From positions 806,001 through 870,000 of the forward strand of contig NZ_JAGGML010000001.1 in assembly GCF_017875275.1 (NCBI RefSeq): a stretch of 64,000 nt of DNA, given 5' to 3'. Both the position numbers and the translations under genes were made by a program. The notes under the pieces are model-generated. The model saw only the letters and a list, made by a program, of their open reading frames with translations, did no database searches and had not been told where the DNA came from. Shown here in pieces: positions 20,139 to 28,297 of this stretch; the stretch's first letter is position 1; every line of letters begins with the position of its first letter. This DNA is from Xanthobacter flavus (GTDB lineage Bacteria; Pseudomonadota; Alphaproteobacteria; Rhizobiales; Xanthobacteraceae).

Positions 20139-21737
20139 ATGACGCCGCACCGCCTCGCCCGCCCTCTCCTCCGCCCGCTCCTCGGCCTCGCCGCCCTCCT
20201 CGCCGCGACCCCGCTCCCCGCCCTCGCCCACGACCCCATCGACGGCTCGAAGCCGCCGCCGCAGACCTCCGGCGTATCCATCGCGCCAGGCCAGATCGGG
20301 CGGGCGGTGAAGGAGATCGACGCTCTGGCGCAGGAGATGATGGCGCGCTCCGGCGTGCCCGGCCTCGCCGTGGTGGTGGTTCAGGACGGCAAGGTGCTGG
20401 CGCTCAAGGGCTACGGCGTGCGCAAGGCGGGCGAGAGCGCGCCCATCGATGCGGACACGGTGTTCCAGCTCGCCTCCCTCTCCAAGGCGGTGGGGGCGGG
20501 CGTCGTGGCGCATGAGGTGGGCCAAGGCCAAGCGGGGAAGGGCCGGGTGCAGTGGGACGCGCCGGTGCGCACCTTCTTGCCCTGGTTCGCCCTCAAGGAC
20601 CCGTGGGTGAGCGACCACGTCACCCTCGGCGATCTCTACAGCCACCGCTCCGGCCTGCCGGACCATGCGGGCGACGAGCTGGAGAGCATCGGCTTCGACC
20701 GCCGGCAGGTGCTGGAGCGCATCAGGCTGCTGCCACTGGCGCCGTTCCGCGCAAGCTATGCCTATACCAATTTCGGCCTCACCGCCGCCGCCGAGGCCGT
20801 CGCCACCGCCGCTGGCAAGGAGTGGGCGGACCTCTCGCAGGAGGCGCTCTACAAGCCCCTCGGCATGGGGGCGACGTCCTCCCGCTTCGCCGATTTCATG
20901 GCCCGCCCCAACCGCGCCATCCCCCATGTGAAGGAGAACGGCCACTTCGTCGCGAAATACCAGCGCGACCCGGATGCGCAGGCGCCGGCGGGCGGGGTGT
21001 CCTCGTCCGCGCGGGACATGGGGAAATGGCTCGCCTTCGTGCTCGGCAACGGCTCCGTTGAGGGCCGCGAGATCGTGCCCGCCGCCGCGCTGCTGCCGGC
21101 CATGCGGGGCGAGACCATCTCCTCCCCCGCTTATGCGGTGGATGCCCGCCCCGGCACCTATGGCTATGGCTTCGGCGTCGGCGTCTCGCCGGCCGGACGG
21201 GTGACGCTCGACCATTCCGGCGCGTTCATCCTCGGCGCGGCAACGAATTTCGTGCTGCTGCCCTCGGAGAAGCTCGGCATCGTGGTGCTCACCAATGCCC
21301 AGCCCACCGGCGCCCCCGAGGCGCTCGCCATGAGCTTCATGGACATCGTGCAGTTCGGCGGGCTGACGCGCGACTGGTACGCCGCCTATCAGCCGCTCAT
21401 CATGCCCATGTACAAGCCGGCCGGGGCGCTGGCCGGCAAGGCGCGGCCGACAAAGCCGGAGCCGGCCAAGCCGCTGGCGAATTATACCGGCACCTATGCC
21501 AACGCCTATTTCGGCGACGCCACGGTGGCGGAGGAGACCGGCGGCCTCGTGCTCATCATCGGCCCCCTGCCCCGCCGCTACACCCTCGCCCACTGGAGCG
21601 GCGACACCTTCACCTTCCGCCCGGAGGGCGAGGAGACGTTCCCGCCGGGCACCGTCTCGCAGGTGACATTCGCCGACGGGCGGATGACGGTGGAGATCTT
21701 CAACGAGAACGGGCTCGGCACGTTTGCGCGCAAATGA
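20139..21737 (+). CDS. Exported serine beta-lactamase-like hydrolase (class C/PBP4* type)
   Basis: 532-residue exported protein. A signal peptide (about residues 1-30, ending PALAH) precedes a beta-lactamase/transpeptidase-like domain with the catalytic SxxK as SLSK and the YxN motif as YTN (in YAYTNFG). A C-terminal beta-rich domain (about 430-532, DUF3471-like, starting PLANYTGTYAN) follows. Members hydrolyse peptides, esters or D-amino-acid bonds in the periplasm, and only some act on beta-lactams. The ATG at 20139 has GGAGG upstream; the longer open frame before it covers a palindromic repeat and was rejected. Confidence 0.88.
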   Translation: MTPHRLARPLLRPLLGLAALLAATPLPALAHDPIDGSKPPPQTSGVSIAPGQIGRAVKEIDALAQEMMARSGVPGLAVVVVQDGKVLALKGYGVRKAGESAPIDADTVFQLASLSKAVGAGVVAHEVGQGQAGKGRVQWDAPVRTFLPWFALKDPWVSDHVTLGDLYSHRSGLPDHAGDELESIGFDRRQVLERIRLLPLAPFRASYAYTNFGLTAAAEAVATAAGKEWADLSQEALYKPLGMGATSSRFADFMARPNRAIPHVKENGHFVAKYQRDPDAQAPAGGVSSSARDMGKWLAFVLGNGSVEGREIVPAAALLPAMRGETISSPAYAVDARPGTYGYGFGVGVSPAGRVTLDHSGAFILGAATNFVLLPSEKLGIVVLTNAQPTGAPEALAMSFMDIVQFGGLTRDWYAAYQPLIMPMYKPAGALAGKARPTKPEPAKPLANYTGTYANAYFGDATVAEETGGLVLIIGPLPRRYTLAHWSGDTFTFRPEGEETFPPGTVSQVTFADGRMTVEIFNENGLGTFARK

Positions 21738-21790
21738 GCGTGTGCGCAAATGAGTGCGCCCACAAGTGACGGGCTGACAGGGAGAGCGCC

Positions 21791-22288
21791 ATGGTCTTCT
21801 GGGTTCCGCTCATCGCCTATGCGGCGGCCGTCCTGCTGGCCGCGCTCTCCGTCGCGCGAAAGCCGGCGCCGCGCCGGCCGCTTGATCTGGCGCGGGCGCT
21901 GCTGCGCTACCTGAACCTCTTCCCCGTGGGCCTTATGGGCCTGTGGGGCGCGCTGGGGCATCTCGTATTCCCGGCGCAGTCCGCCGCTTCCATCGGCTGG
22001 GCGACCAGCCCGTTCCAGACCGAGGTGGGCCTCGCCAATCTCGGCATCGGCCTTGCGGGCGTCATCGCCGCCTTCTGGCGCGACTGGGGCTTCCGCGCCG
22101 CGGTGGCGGTGATGACGGCCGGCTTCCTCGGCGGGGCGGGCCTCAACCACATCATCGAGATCGAAAAGACCGGCAATTTGGCCGCAGGCAATGCCGGCCC
22201 CATTCTCTACACGGACCTCCTCACGCCGCTTTTGCTAGTCATCCTCCTCGCCCTGACCTACCGATCCGACCGGGCCGCGCGCCCGTAG
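21791..22288 (+). CDS. Small integral membrane protein (DUF6790-like)
   Basis: 165-residue membrane protein with four predicted helices (about 3-20, 38-58, 70-92 and 138-158) and a conserved ATSPFQTEVGLANLGIG stretch between helices two and three, which resembles the DUF6790 family. Function unknown. It lies 53 bases after the serine hydrolase and 31 bases before the ABC1 kinase gene, in the same direction, so these may form one transcript. Confidence 0.65.
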   Translation: MVFWVPLIAYAAAVLLAALSVARKPAPRRPLDLARALLRYLNLFPVGLMGLWGALGHLVFPAQSAASIGWATSPFQTEVGLANLGIGLAGVIAAFWRDWGFRAAVAVMTAGFLGGAGLNHIIEIEKTGNLAAGNAGPILYTDLLTPLLLVILLALTYRSDRAARP

Positions 22289-22319
22289 GACTGGAGATAG
22301 CTGGAGCGCCTGGACGGGC

Positions 22320-23669
22320 ATGGTGGACGAGGAAAGAAACCGCTTCTCCGCGCGCGCCGCGCGCTATGCCCGGGTGGGCGCCAATGTGGGCGGGGTCGCC
22401 GCGCGCATCGCCGGTGCCCGCCTCATGGGGCTCGACCGCGACGGCAACAACGCGGCCGCCCTCGCCTCTGCCTTGGGTGGGCTGAAAGGGCCTCTGATGA
22501 AGGTGGCCCAACTCATGGCCACCATCCCGGACGTGCTGCCCCCCGAATATGCCGCCGAGCTTCAGAAGCTGCAGAGCGATGCCACGCCCATGGGCTGGGC
22601 CTTCGTGCGCCGGCGCATGATGGCGGAGCTGGGCCGCGACTGGGAGCAGAAGTTCGCGAGCTTCGAGCACGCCCCCTCCGCCGCCGCCTCCCTCGGGCAG
22701 GTCCACAAGGCGGTGACGCTGGCGGGCGCGCGCGTCGCCTGCAAGCTCCAGTATCCGGACATGCAGGCGGCGGTGGAGGCGGACCTCTCCCAGCTCGACG
22801 TGCTCTTCTCCATCCATCGCCGCATGGACGGCGCCATCGACACCCGCGAGATCGCCCGCGAGATCGGCGAGCGGGTGCGCGAGGAGCTGGACTATCGGCG
22901 CGAGGCCAAGCACGCCGCGCTCTATGCCCATATCCTGAAGGACGAGCCCAAGGTCCGCGTGCCCGGCACCCATGCCGACCTCTCCACCGGCCGGCTCCTC
23001 ACCATGGACTGGCTGGACGGCGAGAAGATCCTCGGCTTCACCGAGCATCCGCTGGCCGAGCGCAATGCGCTGGCGCAGGCCATGTTCGCCGCCTGGTGGC
23101 AGCCCTTCTCGCGGTTCGGGGTGATCCATGGCGATCCCCACCTCGGCAACTACACCGTCTTCTCGGTGGACGGGCGGCCGGCCGGCATCAACCTCCTGGA
23201 CTATGGCTGCATCCGCATCTTCCCGCCGGCCTTCGTGGCCGGCGTGGTGGACCTCTATCGCGGGCTGATGGCCGGGGACGACGCGCGCGTGGTCCATGCC
23301 TACGAGACGTGGGGCTTCAAGGGCCTGAAGCGCGAGCTGATCGATGTCCTGAACATCTGGGCGCGCTTCATCTACGGCCCGCTGATGGACGACCGGGTGC
23401 GCACCATCGCGGATGGCGTGTCGCCCGCATCCTATGGCCGCAAGGAAGCGTTCACCGTCCACACCGCGCTGAAGCAGCTCGGGCCGGTGACGGTGCCGCG
23501 CGAGTTCGTGTTCATGGACCGCGCCGCCATCGGCCTCGGCGGCGTGTTCCTGCATCTCAAGGCGGAACTCAACTTCCACCGCCTGTTCGAGGAGGCCATC
23601 GCCGACTTCTCCGAAGAGGGCGTGGCAGCCCGGCAGGCGGAGGGGCTCAAGGTGGCGGGGCTCGCTTAA
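22320..23669 (+). CDS. ABC1/UbiB-family atypical kinase
   Basis: 449-residue member of the ABC1 (ADCK/UbiB) protein-kinase-like family. Seen in order: a KVAQ variant of the KxGQ motif, the alanine-rich nucleotide loop PSAAASLGQVHKA, the catalytic-loop equivalent HGDPHLGNYT and the metal motif LDYGCI in place of DFG. Relatives support ubiquinone biosynthesis or lipid homeostasis as ATPases. There is no C-terminal membrane pair as in UbiB, so it is closer to the soluble ABC1 group. A BIME-like repeat follows and separates it from a convergent transporter gene. Confidence 0.88.
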   Translation: MVDEERNRFSARAARYARVGANVGGVAARIAGARLMGLDRDGNNAAALASALGGLKGPLMKVAQLMATIPDVLPPEYAAELQKLQSDATPMGWAFVRRRMMAELGRDWEQKFASFEHAPSAAASLGQVHKAVTLAGARVACKLQYPDMQAAVEADLSQLDVLFSIHRRMDGAIDTREIAREIGERVREELDYRREAKHAALYAHILKDEPKVRVPGTHADLSTGRLLTMDWLDGEKILGFTEHPLAERNALAQAMFAAWWQPFSRFGVIHGDPHLGNYTVFSVDGRPAGINLLDYGCIRIFPPAFVAGVVDLYRGLMAGDDARVVHAYETWGFKGLKRELIDVLNIWARFIYGPLMDDRVRTIADGVSPASYGRKEAFTVHTALKQLGPVTVPREFVFMDRAAIGLGGVFLHLKAELNFHRLFEEAIADFSEEGVAARQAEGLKVAGLA

Positions 23670-23685
23670 GCCCGGCCTCTCCATG

Positions 23686-23793
23686 CCGTCGTCCTCCGAC
23701 TTGATCGGAGGACCCATGTCGCCGTTTGTCCCCCGCGCGACCACCTGCTCAATAGCAGCGATGGGCCCTCCGGTCAGGCCGGAGGGCGACGGT
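23686..23793. repeat. BIME-like pair of palindromes
   Basis: Hairpins GTCCTCCGA-cttga-TCGGAGGAC (23691-23713) and GCCCTCCGG-tcagg-CCGGAGGGC (23765-23787) between two convergent genes. Likely serves as a bidirectional terminator. Confidence 0.85.
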
Positions 23794-23804
23794 GGCTTAA
23801 GCGT

Positions 23805-24833
23805 TCACGCCTTTTCCCCCTCCTCCGCCGCCACCCGGCCGGAGAACAGCTCCGCCACGAAGCGCGTGTCGGGGTGGTGGGCGCACAGGGTGAGTGCCGC
23901 GATCAGGATCGGCACGCCGATGAAGGCGCCGGCGATGCCCCACAGGAAGGCGAAGAAGAACACCGCGAACAGCACCAGCACCGGCGAAACCGAGAGCGCC
24001 TTGCCGGCGAGGCGCGGCTCCAGATAGCTGCCCGACAGGAACTGGATGATGTTCAGGCTCACGAAAACGAACACCGCCATCTCCCAGCTCTCGAACTGGG
24101 CCAAAGCGAAGAGCGTCGGCAGCAGCGTCGCCACGAACGGGCCGATGAAGGGGATGTAGTTCAGCGCGAAGGCGATGGCGCCCCAGGCGAGCGCCAGCTC
24201 CAGCCCGGCGGTGAGGGTGAAGGCCCACACCACCGCGCCGGTGGCGATGCTCATGAGCGTGCGCACCGCCATGTAGGTCTGCATCTTGCGGGCGATGTCG
24301 GCGAGCGCGGGGGCGAGAAAGGGCGCGCGGCCGGAGCGGGAGAGGCGCTTGACCTGGCTCTTCATCGCATCCACTTCCAGCAATCCCAGCAGCACATAGA
24401 TGAAGGTGAAGACGAGGAAGCTTGCCATGCCCTGCAGCCGGCCGGAGAGATCCTGAAACAGGCGCAGCAGCCAGCGCACGTCGAAATGCTCGGCCCACAG
24501 GCCGGCGAGCACGAAGCCATGACCCTCCAGCCAGATCGCCGCCTCGCCATAGAGGCGCTGGAAGCGGGAGGCGTTCTGGAACACCCAGGTGGCCACATGG
24601 CTGAAGCCCCACACCACCACCGAGGACACCGCCCCCACCACCGCCAGCGTGATGAGGAGCGTGCCGAGCACGGCGACCATCTTCGGCAGCTTCGCCTCCA
24701 GCCGTGCGAGCAGCGGATGCACCACGGCGATCACGAACAGCGCGAACACCACCGGCGCCAGCAGCGCGTCCGTCACGTAGAGCGCCGCGAACACGACCAC
24801 CGCCGCCGCCAGCCCCACCAATCCCCGCATCAT
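23805..24833 (-). CDS. AI-2E family transporter
   Basis: 342-residue membrane protein of the AI-2 exporter superfamily (TqsA/YhhT/PerM-like). Eight hydrophobic segments are arranged as two helices near the N-terminus, a long soluble stretch (about 85-140) and six more helices. The family signature ALNYIPFIGPFVAT is present (about 225-238), as is GSYLEPRLAGKALSVSPV. Family members export AI-2 or sodium or act in stress responses; the substrate cannot be told. The gene is alone on the minus strand; the 455-base region upstream of it holds the guanidine operon promoter in the other direction. Confidence 0.9.
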   Translation of the reverse strand: MMRGLVGLAAAVVVFAALYVTDALLAPVVFALFVIAVVHPLLARLEAKLPKMVAVLGTLLITLAVVGAVSSVVVWGFSHVATWVFQNASRFQRLYGEAAIWLEGHGFVLAGLWAEHFDVRWLLRLFQDLSGRLQGMASFLVFTFIYVLLGLLEVDAMKSQVKRLSRSGRAPFLAPALADIARKMQTYMAVRTLMSIATGAVVWAFTLTAGLELALAWGAIAFALNYIPFIGPFVATLLPTLFALAQFESWEMAVFVFVSLNIIQFLSGSYLEPRLAGKALSVSPVLVLFAVFFFAFLWGIAGAFIGVPILIAALTLCAHHPDTRFVAELFSGRVAAEEGEKA

Positions 24834-25081
24834 CCCGCCTCCGGTTTCCCGATGGCGATACCTGAGCCGGAGAAGATTGGCGAGCGCTGTCGCCGTCCGC
24901 CCGGGCCAGCCTCCCGAACCCGGATGCGCCGCCCGATCCAGGCCGGCTCAACCGCGCGAATGTATGCAATGCGCACGCAATTCTTCGCTTTTGCACAATT
25001 AATAACCGACCATTGCCCAGCCGAAGCGCAGCCACGGTGCCAGCGGATCCGCCAAGTCATTGGAAAACAACAGGCCGCCTC

Positions 25082-25098
25082 TTGGCACGCCCGTTGCT
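25082..25098 (+). promoter_or_regulatory. Sigma-54 promoter of the guanidine operon
   Basis: TTGGCACG-N4-TTGCT matches the sigma-54 consensus at every key base, with the -24 GG at 25084-25085 and the -12 GC at 25096-25097. Transcription should start near 25108-25112, so the leader RNA would begin just before the riboswitch. This implies activation by an enhancer-binding protein such as NtrC. I did not find a clear NtrC palindrome in 24834-25080, which otherwise shows only an AT-rich patch around 24960-25015. Confidence 0.85.
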
Positions 25099-25117
25099 TT
25101 TAACGATGTCGAGTTGG

Positions 25118-25219
25118 TGGCTAGGGTTCCGGCATCGAACGATGCGCTGGTCCGAGAGCTGCCACCGCGACGGGAGACATCCGGCGCGGGTGCACGGCGG
25201 GATAAAAGCCCGGGAGACC
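25118..25219 (+). promoter_or_regulatory. Guanidine-I (ykkC-type) riboswitch aptamer
   Basis: The conserved blocks of the ykkC-yxkD RNA appear in order: CTAGGGTTCCG (25121-25131), CTGGTCCGAGAG (25147-25158) and ACGGCGGGATAAAAGCCCGGGAGA (25194-25217, given here only for orientation by its core GGATAAAAGCC). The first two are separated by a short hairpin (GCATCG/CGATGC). This class binds free guanidinium and usually turns genes on. It lies in the leader of the importer and carboxylase operon, which agrees with its known targets. Confidence 0.95.
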
Positions 25220-25230
25220 TCAGTGGCCAA

Positions 25231-25285
25231 GGAATTGGCGGCACTGGTCTCGCCAATTCCCAATTCGTTGAAGCGAAGGGGAATT
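25231..25285 (+). promoter_or_regulatory. Riboswitch expression platform: alternative hairpin over the ribosome site
   Basis: GGAATTGGCG (25231-25240) and CGCCAATTCC (25251-25260) form a perfect 10-bp stem. The right arm also contains AATTCCC (25255-25261), which is complementary to GGGAATT (25279-25285) overlapping the ribosome site of the first gene. Forming the 10-bp stem would free the ribosome site; pairing with GGGAATT would block it. There is no U-run, so control is probably translational. This mechanism is inferred. Confidence 0.6.
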
Positions 25286-25288
25286 TGA

Positions 25289-26392
25289 ATGCGCACTCCG
25301 GTTTCGTCCAAACTTCACCGTCTGAAATCCGCCCTCGCCGGGGCCTTCGGCCTCGCGGCGGTCGCCGGCCTCGCGCTCGGCACCGGCCCGGCCGAAGCCG
25401 CGCCGAAGAAGGAATTCAAGGTCGCCTGGTCGATCTATGTGGGCTGGATGCCCTGGGGCTACGCCAACGACACCGGCATCGTGAAGAAGTGGGCCGACAA
25501 GTACGGCATCAAGATCGATGTGGTGCAGTTCAACGATTATGTGGAGAGCATCAACCAGTACACGGCCGGCGCGTTCGACGCCCTCACCGTGACCAATATG
25601 GATGCCCTCTCCGTGCCCGCCGCCGGCGGCGTGGACACCACCGCCGTCATCGTCGGCGACTTCTCCAACGGCAATGACGCCGTGATCCTGAAGGGCAAGA
25701 AGGACCTCGCCAGCATCAAGGGCCAGAAGGTCAACCTCGTCGAGTTCTCCGTCTCCCACTATCTGCTCGCCCGCGCGCTTGAGAGCATCAAGCTCAAGGA
25801 GCGCGACGTGAAGGTTGTGAACACCTCGGACGCCGACATGGTCGCCGCCTACAAGACCAAGGCGGTCACCGCGGTCGTCACCTGGAACCCGCTGGTGTCG
25901 GAAATCCTCACCGACAAGAACGCCCACGCGGTGTTCGATTCGTCCAAGATCCCCGGCGAGATCATGGACCTCCTCGTCGCCAACACCGCCGTGGTGAAGG
26001 ACAACCCGGACTTCGCCAAGGCGCTTGTGGGCATCTGGTACGACACGACCACCCTCTTCACCGCCGACACGCCGGAAGGCAAGGCGGCGCGCGAGGCCAT
26101 GGGCAAGGCCTCCGGTACCGATCTCGCCGGCTTCGACAGCCAGCTCGCCGCCACCAAGCTGTTCGCCAAGGCGCCCGACGCGGTGGCCTTCGTCCGCTCG
26201 CCGGATGTGGGCACCACCATGGACCGCGTGCGCAAGTTCCTGTTCGAGAAGGAGCTGCTCGGCTCCGGCGCCAAGTCCGCCGACGCCGTCGGCATCGAGC
26301 TGCCCGGCGGCAAGGTGCTGGGCGACGCCAAGAACGTGAAGCTGCGCTTCACCGACACCTGGATGGCGATGGTCGCCGACGGGAAGCTGTGA
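25289..26392 (+). CDS. ABC transporter substrate-binding protein of the guanidine operon
   Basis: 367-residue periplasmic binding protein with a signal peptide (about residues 1-38, ending AEAA) and an NMT1/THI5/NitT-like fold: FKVAWSIYVGWMPWGYA at the start, then IKIDVVQFNDYVESINQYTAGAFDALTVTNMDAL. The Trp/Tyr-rich first strand could form an aromatic cage for a small cation. It is the first gene after the guanidine-I riboswitch, with AGGGG seven bases before the ATG. The ligand is most likely guanidine or a close relative; this follows from the riboswitch and downstream enzymes, not from the protein itself. Confidence 0.9.
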   Translation: MRTPVSSKLHRLKSALAGAFGLAAVAGLALGTGPAEAAPKKEFKVAWSIYVGWMPWGYANDTGIVKKWADKYGIKIDVVQFNDYVESINQYTAGAFDALTVTNMDALSVPAAGGVDTTAVIVGDFSNGNDAVILKGKKDLASIKGQKVNLVEFSVSHYLLARALESIKLKERDVKVVNTSDADMVAAYKTKAVTAVVTWNPLVSEILTDKNAHAVFDSSKIPGEIMDLLVANTAVVKDNPDFAKALVGIWYDTTTLFTADTPEGKAAREAMGKASGTDLAGFDSQLAATKLFAKAPDAVAFVRSPDVGTTMDRVRKFLFEKELLGSGAKSADAVGIELPGGKVLGDAKNVKLRFTDTWMAMVADGKL

Positions 26393-26418
26393 GGGGGTAG
26401 TTCCTCCCCCCTCTCCCC

Positions 26419-26444
26419 TTGAAGTCGGCTTTTGCCGACTTCAA
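26419..26444. terminator. Strong hairpin after the binding-protein gene
   Basis: TTGAAGTCGGC-tttt-GCCGACTTCAA, a perfect 11-bp stem with a 4-base loop, 27 bases after the stop. It has no U-run and lies inside the operon, so it may protect the binding-protein mRNA end or attenuate the downstream genes. Confidence 0.55.
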
Positions 26445-26474
26445 ACAGCCCGCCGGGGCGCAGTCCTCAGGATT

Positions 26475-26583
26475 GTCATCCCCCGGCTTGTCCGGGGGAT
26501 CCACGGTCCCGCAAGTCCGCTCGTCGGCACAGTAGAGCCATCCAGCGGAGAAGTGGATGCCCCGGACAAGCCGGGGCCTGACG
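26475..26583. repeat. BIME-like pair of palindromes inside the guanidine operon
   Basis: Hairpins ATCCCCCGG-cttgt-CCGGGGGAT (26478-26500) and ATGCCCCGG-acaag-CCGGGGC (26557-26577) in opposite orientation. Together with the hairpin before it, it fills the 247-base gap between the binding-protein and permease genes. Confidence 0.85.
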
Positions 26584-26639
26584 GCGCGGTCGGATGACGA
26601 CCCGCTCCACGCCCTTCCCACCCTTCAGGAGCAGCGCTG

Positions 26640-27452
26640 ATGCGCCTCATCAATGTCAGGCCGGATCGGGGAACGGCGCTGTTCCTTGCCGTCCTCCCGT
26701 TCGCACTGGTCGTTCTCGCCTACATCCTCGGCTCGGCGGAGCGCCTTGCGGAGAACCCGGACGACAAGCTGCTGCCGAGCCTGCCCTCCCTCGGCAACGC
26801 CATCGTCAAGATGGCCTTCACCGCCGATGCACGCACCGGCGACTACCTGCTGTGGACCGACACCCTCGCCAGCATGGAGCGGCTGCTCTCGGCACTGGCG
26901 ATCGCCACACTCATCGCCCTCGTCATCGGCGTGCTGGTGGGGATGCTGCCCGTCGTGCGGGCGCTGCTGGCGCCGTTTGTCGGCATGGTGTCCATGGTGC
27001 CGCCGCTGGCGCTCCTGCCCATCCTGTTCATCGTCATGGGGCTGGGCGAGGAATCCAAGATCGCCCTCATCACCATCGGCATCACGCCCTATCTGGTGCG
27101 CGACCTCGCCATGCGGGTGGAGGAATTGCCGCGCGAGCAGATGATCAAGGCGCAGACGCTGGGCGCCTCCACCTGGCAGATGGGCCTGCGCGTGGTGCTG
27201 CCGCAGATATTGCCGCGCCTGATGGACGGGCTGCGCCTCTCCCTTGGCCCGGCTTTCCTCTTCCTCATCGCGGCGGAAGCCATCGCCTCGGACTCTGGCC
27301 TCGGCTACCGCATCTTCCTGGTGCGGCGCTATCTCGCCATGGATGTGATCCTGCCCTACGTGGCCTGGATCACCCTCATCGCGGTGGCCATGGACTTCGG
27401 CCTCGCCCGCGCCCGCCGCGCCCTCTTCCCCTGGTTCGGAGCCGCGAAATGA
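26640..27452 (+). CDS. ABC transporter permease of the guanidine operon
   Basis: 270-residue permease with six membrane segments and the ATPase-coupling motif around EELPREQMIKAQTLGASTWQMGLRVVLPQILP (about 160-191). It belongs to the same NitT/TauT-type family as the permease at 9219 but the two are clearly distinct in sequence. GGAGCAGCG lies before the ATG at 26640. The stop overlaps the ATPase start (ATGA). Confidence 0.9.
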   Translation: MRLINVRPDRGTALFLAVLPFALVVLAYILGSAERLAENPDDKLLPSLPSLGNAIVKMAFTADARTGDYLLWTDTLASMERLLSALAIATLIALVIGVLVGMLPVVRALLAPFVGMVSMVPPLALLPILFIVMGLGEESKIALITIGITPYLVRDLAMRVEELPREQMIKAQTLGASTWQMGLRVVLPQILPRLMDGLRLSLGPAFLFLIAAEAIASDSGLGYRIFLVRRYLAMDVILPYVAWITLIAVAMDFGLARARRALFPWFGAAK

Positions 27453-28276
27453 CCGCCATTTCCGTGCGACATCTCTGGAAGGAATATGGCGAGCAGATCG
27501 TGCTCGAGGACATCAACCTCGACTTCGCGCCACGCTCCTTCATCGCCCTTGTCGGCCCCTCCGGCTGCGGCAAGACCACCTTCCTGCGCATCCTCCTCTC
27601 CGAGGAAACCACGACGCGCGGCGAGGTGCTCATCGAGGGCCAGCCCATCGCCCGCGAGCCGGGCGCCGACCGGGGCGTCGTCTTCCAGCGCTATTCGGTG
27701 TTTCCGCATCTGACCGTGCTCGGCAACGTGCTGCTCTCCGCCGAGATGGCGGAGGCGCCCCTGACCGGCCGGCTGTTCGGCGCCCGCCGCCGGCAGGCAC
27801 AGGACGAGGCCCGCGCCCTCATCGAGGAGGTCGGCCTCAAGGGCGCGGAAGACAAATATCCCGCCGCCCTCTCCGGCGGCATGCAGCAGCGCCTTGCGCT
27901 GGCGCAGGCCATCATGAGGAAGCCCAAGATCCTGCTCTTGGACGAGCCGTTCGGCGCGCTCGATCCCGGCATCCGCGCCGACATCCACCAGCTCATGCTG
28001 AAGCTGTGGAACGAGTGCGAGATGACCGTGGTGATGGTGACCCACGACCTCAAGGAGGCCTTCACGCTGGCCACCCGCATCATCGCCTTCGAGCGCCGCC
28101 GCAACCGGCCGGAGGAAAAGGCCCGCTACGGCGCCACCATCGCCAAGGACATCGAGGTCTGGCCCAAGAGAATCGCGGGAACGCGAATCGCCGGCCAGTT
28201 GAAGCTCAAATCCACCGCCCCGGCCGGGACGACCCGGCCATTCCCTCGGGCACCGGCCGGGACGACCCGGCGCTGA
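27449..28276 (+). CDS. ABC transporter ATP-binding protein of the guanidine operon
   Basis: 275-residue ATPase with Walker A GPSGCGKTT, signature LSGGMQQRLALAQA, Walker B ILLLDEPFGALD and switch MVTHDLKEA. It completes the importer. The last 20 residues (APAGTTR repeated) come from two copies of a 19-base palindromic sequence (28220-28238 and 28253-28271) that extend the reading frame; the ATPase fold ends before them. The ATG overlaps the permease stop. Confidence 0.92.
   Translation: MTAISVRHLWKEYGEQIVLEDINLDFAPRSFIALVGPSGCGKTTFLRILLSEETTTRGEVLIEGQPIAREPGADRGVVFQRYSVFPHLTVLGNVLLSAEMAEAPLTGRLFGARRRQAQDEARALIEEVGLKGAEDKYPAALSGGMQQRLALAQAIMRKPKILLLDEPFGALDPGIRADIHQLMLKLWNECEMTVVMVTHDLKEAFTLATRIIAFERRRNRPEEKARYGATIAKDIEVWPKRIAGTRIAGQLKLKSTAPAGTTRPFPRAPAGTTRR
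28220..28271. repeat. 19-bp direct repeat forming the C-terminus of the ATPase gene
   Basis: CCGGCCGGGACGACCCGGC occurs at 28220-28238 and 28253-28271, identical, 33 bases apart and in the same reading frame. It resembles half-units of the intergenic palindromes. Confidence 0.8.
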
Positions 28277-28297
28277 AGACGGCTTGAGGAGACAGCC

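Noticed and set aside
24834-25080. NtrC enhancer site upstream of the sigma-54 promoter
   Set aside because: GCAC and GTGC elements occur but not as a palindrome with the expected spacing, so no site is claimed.
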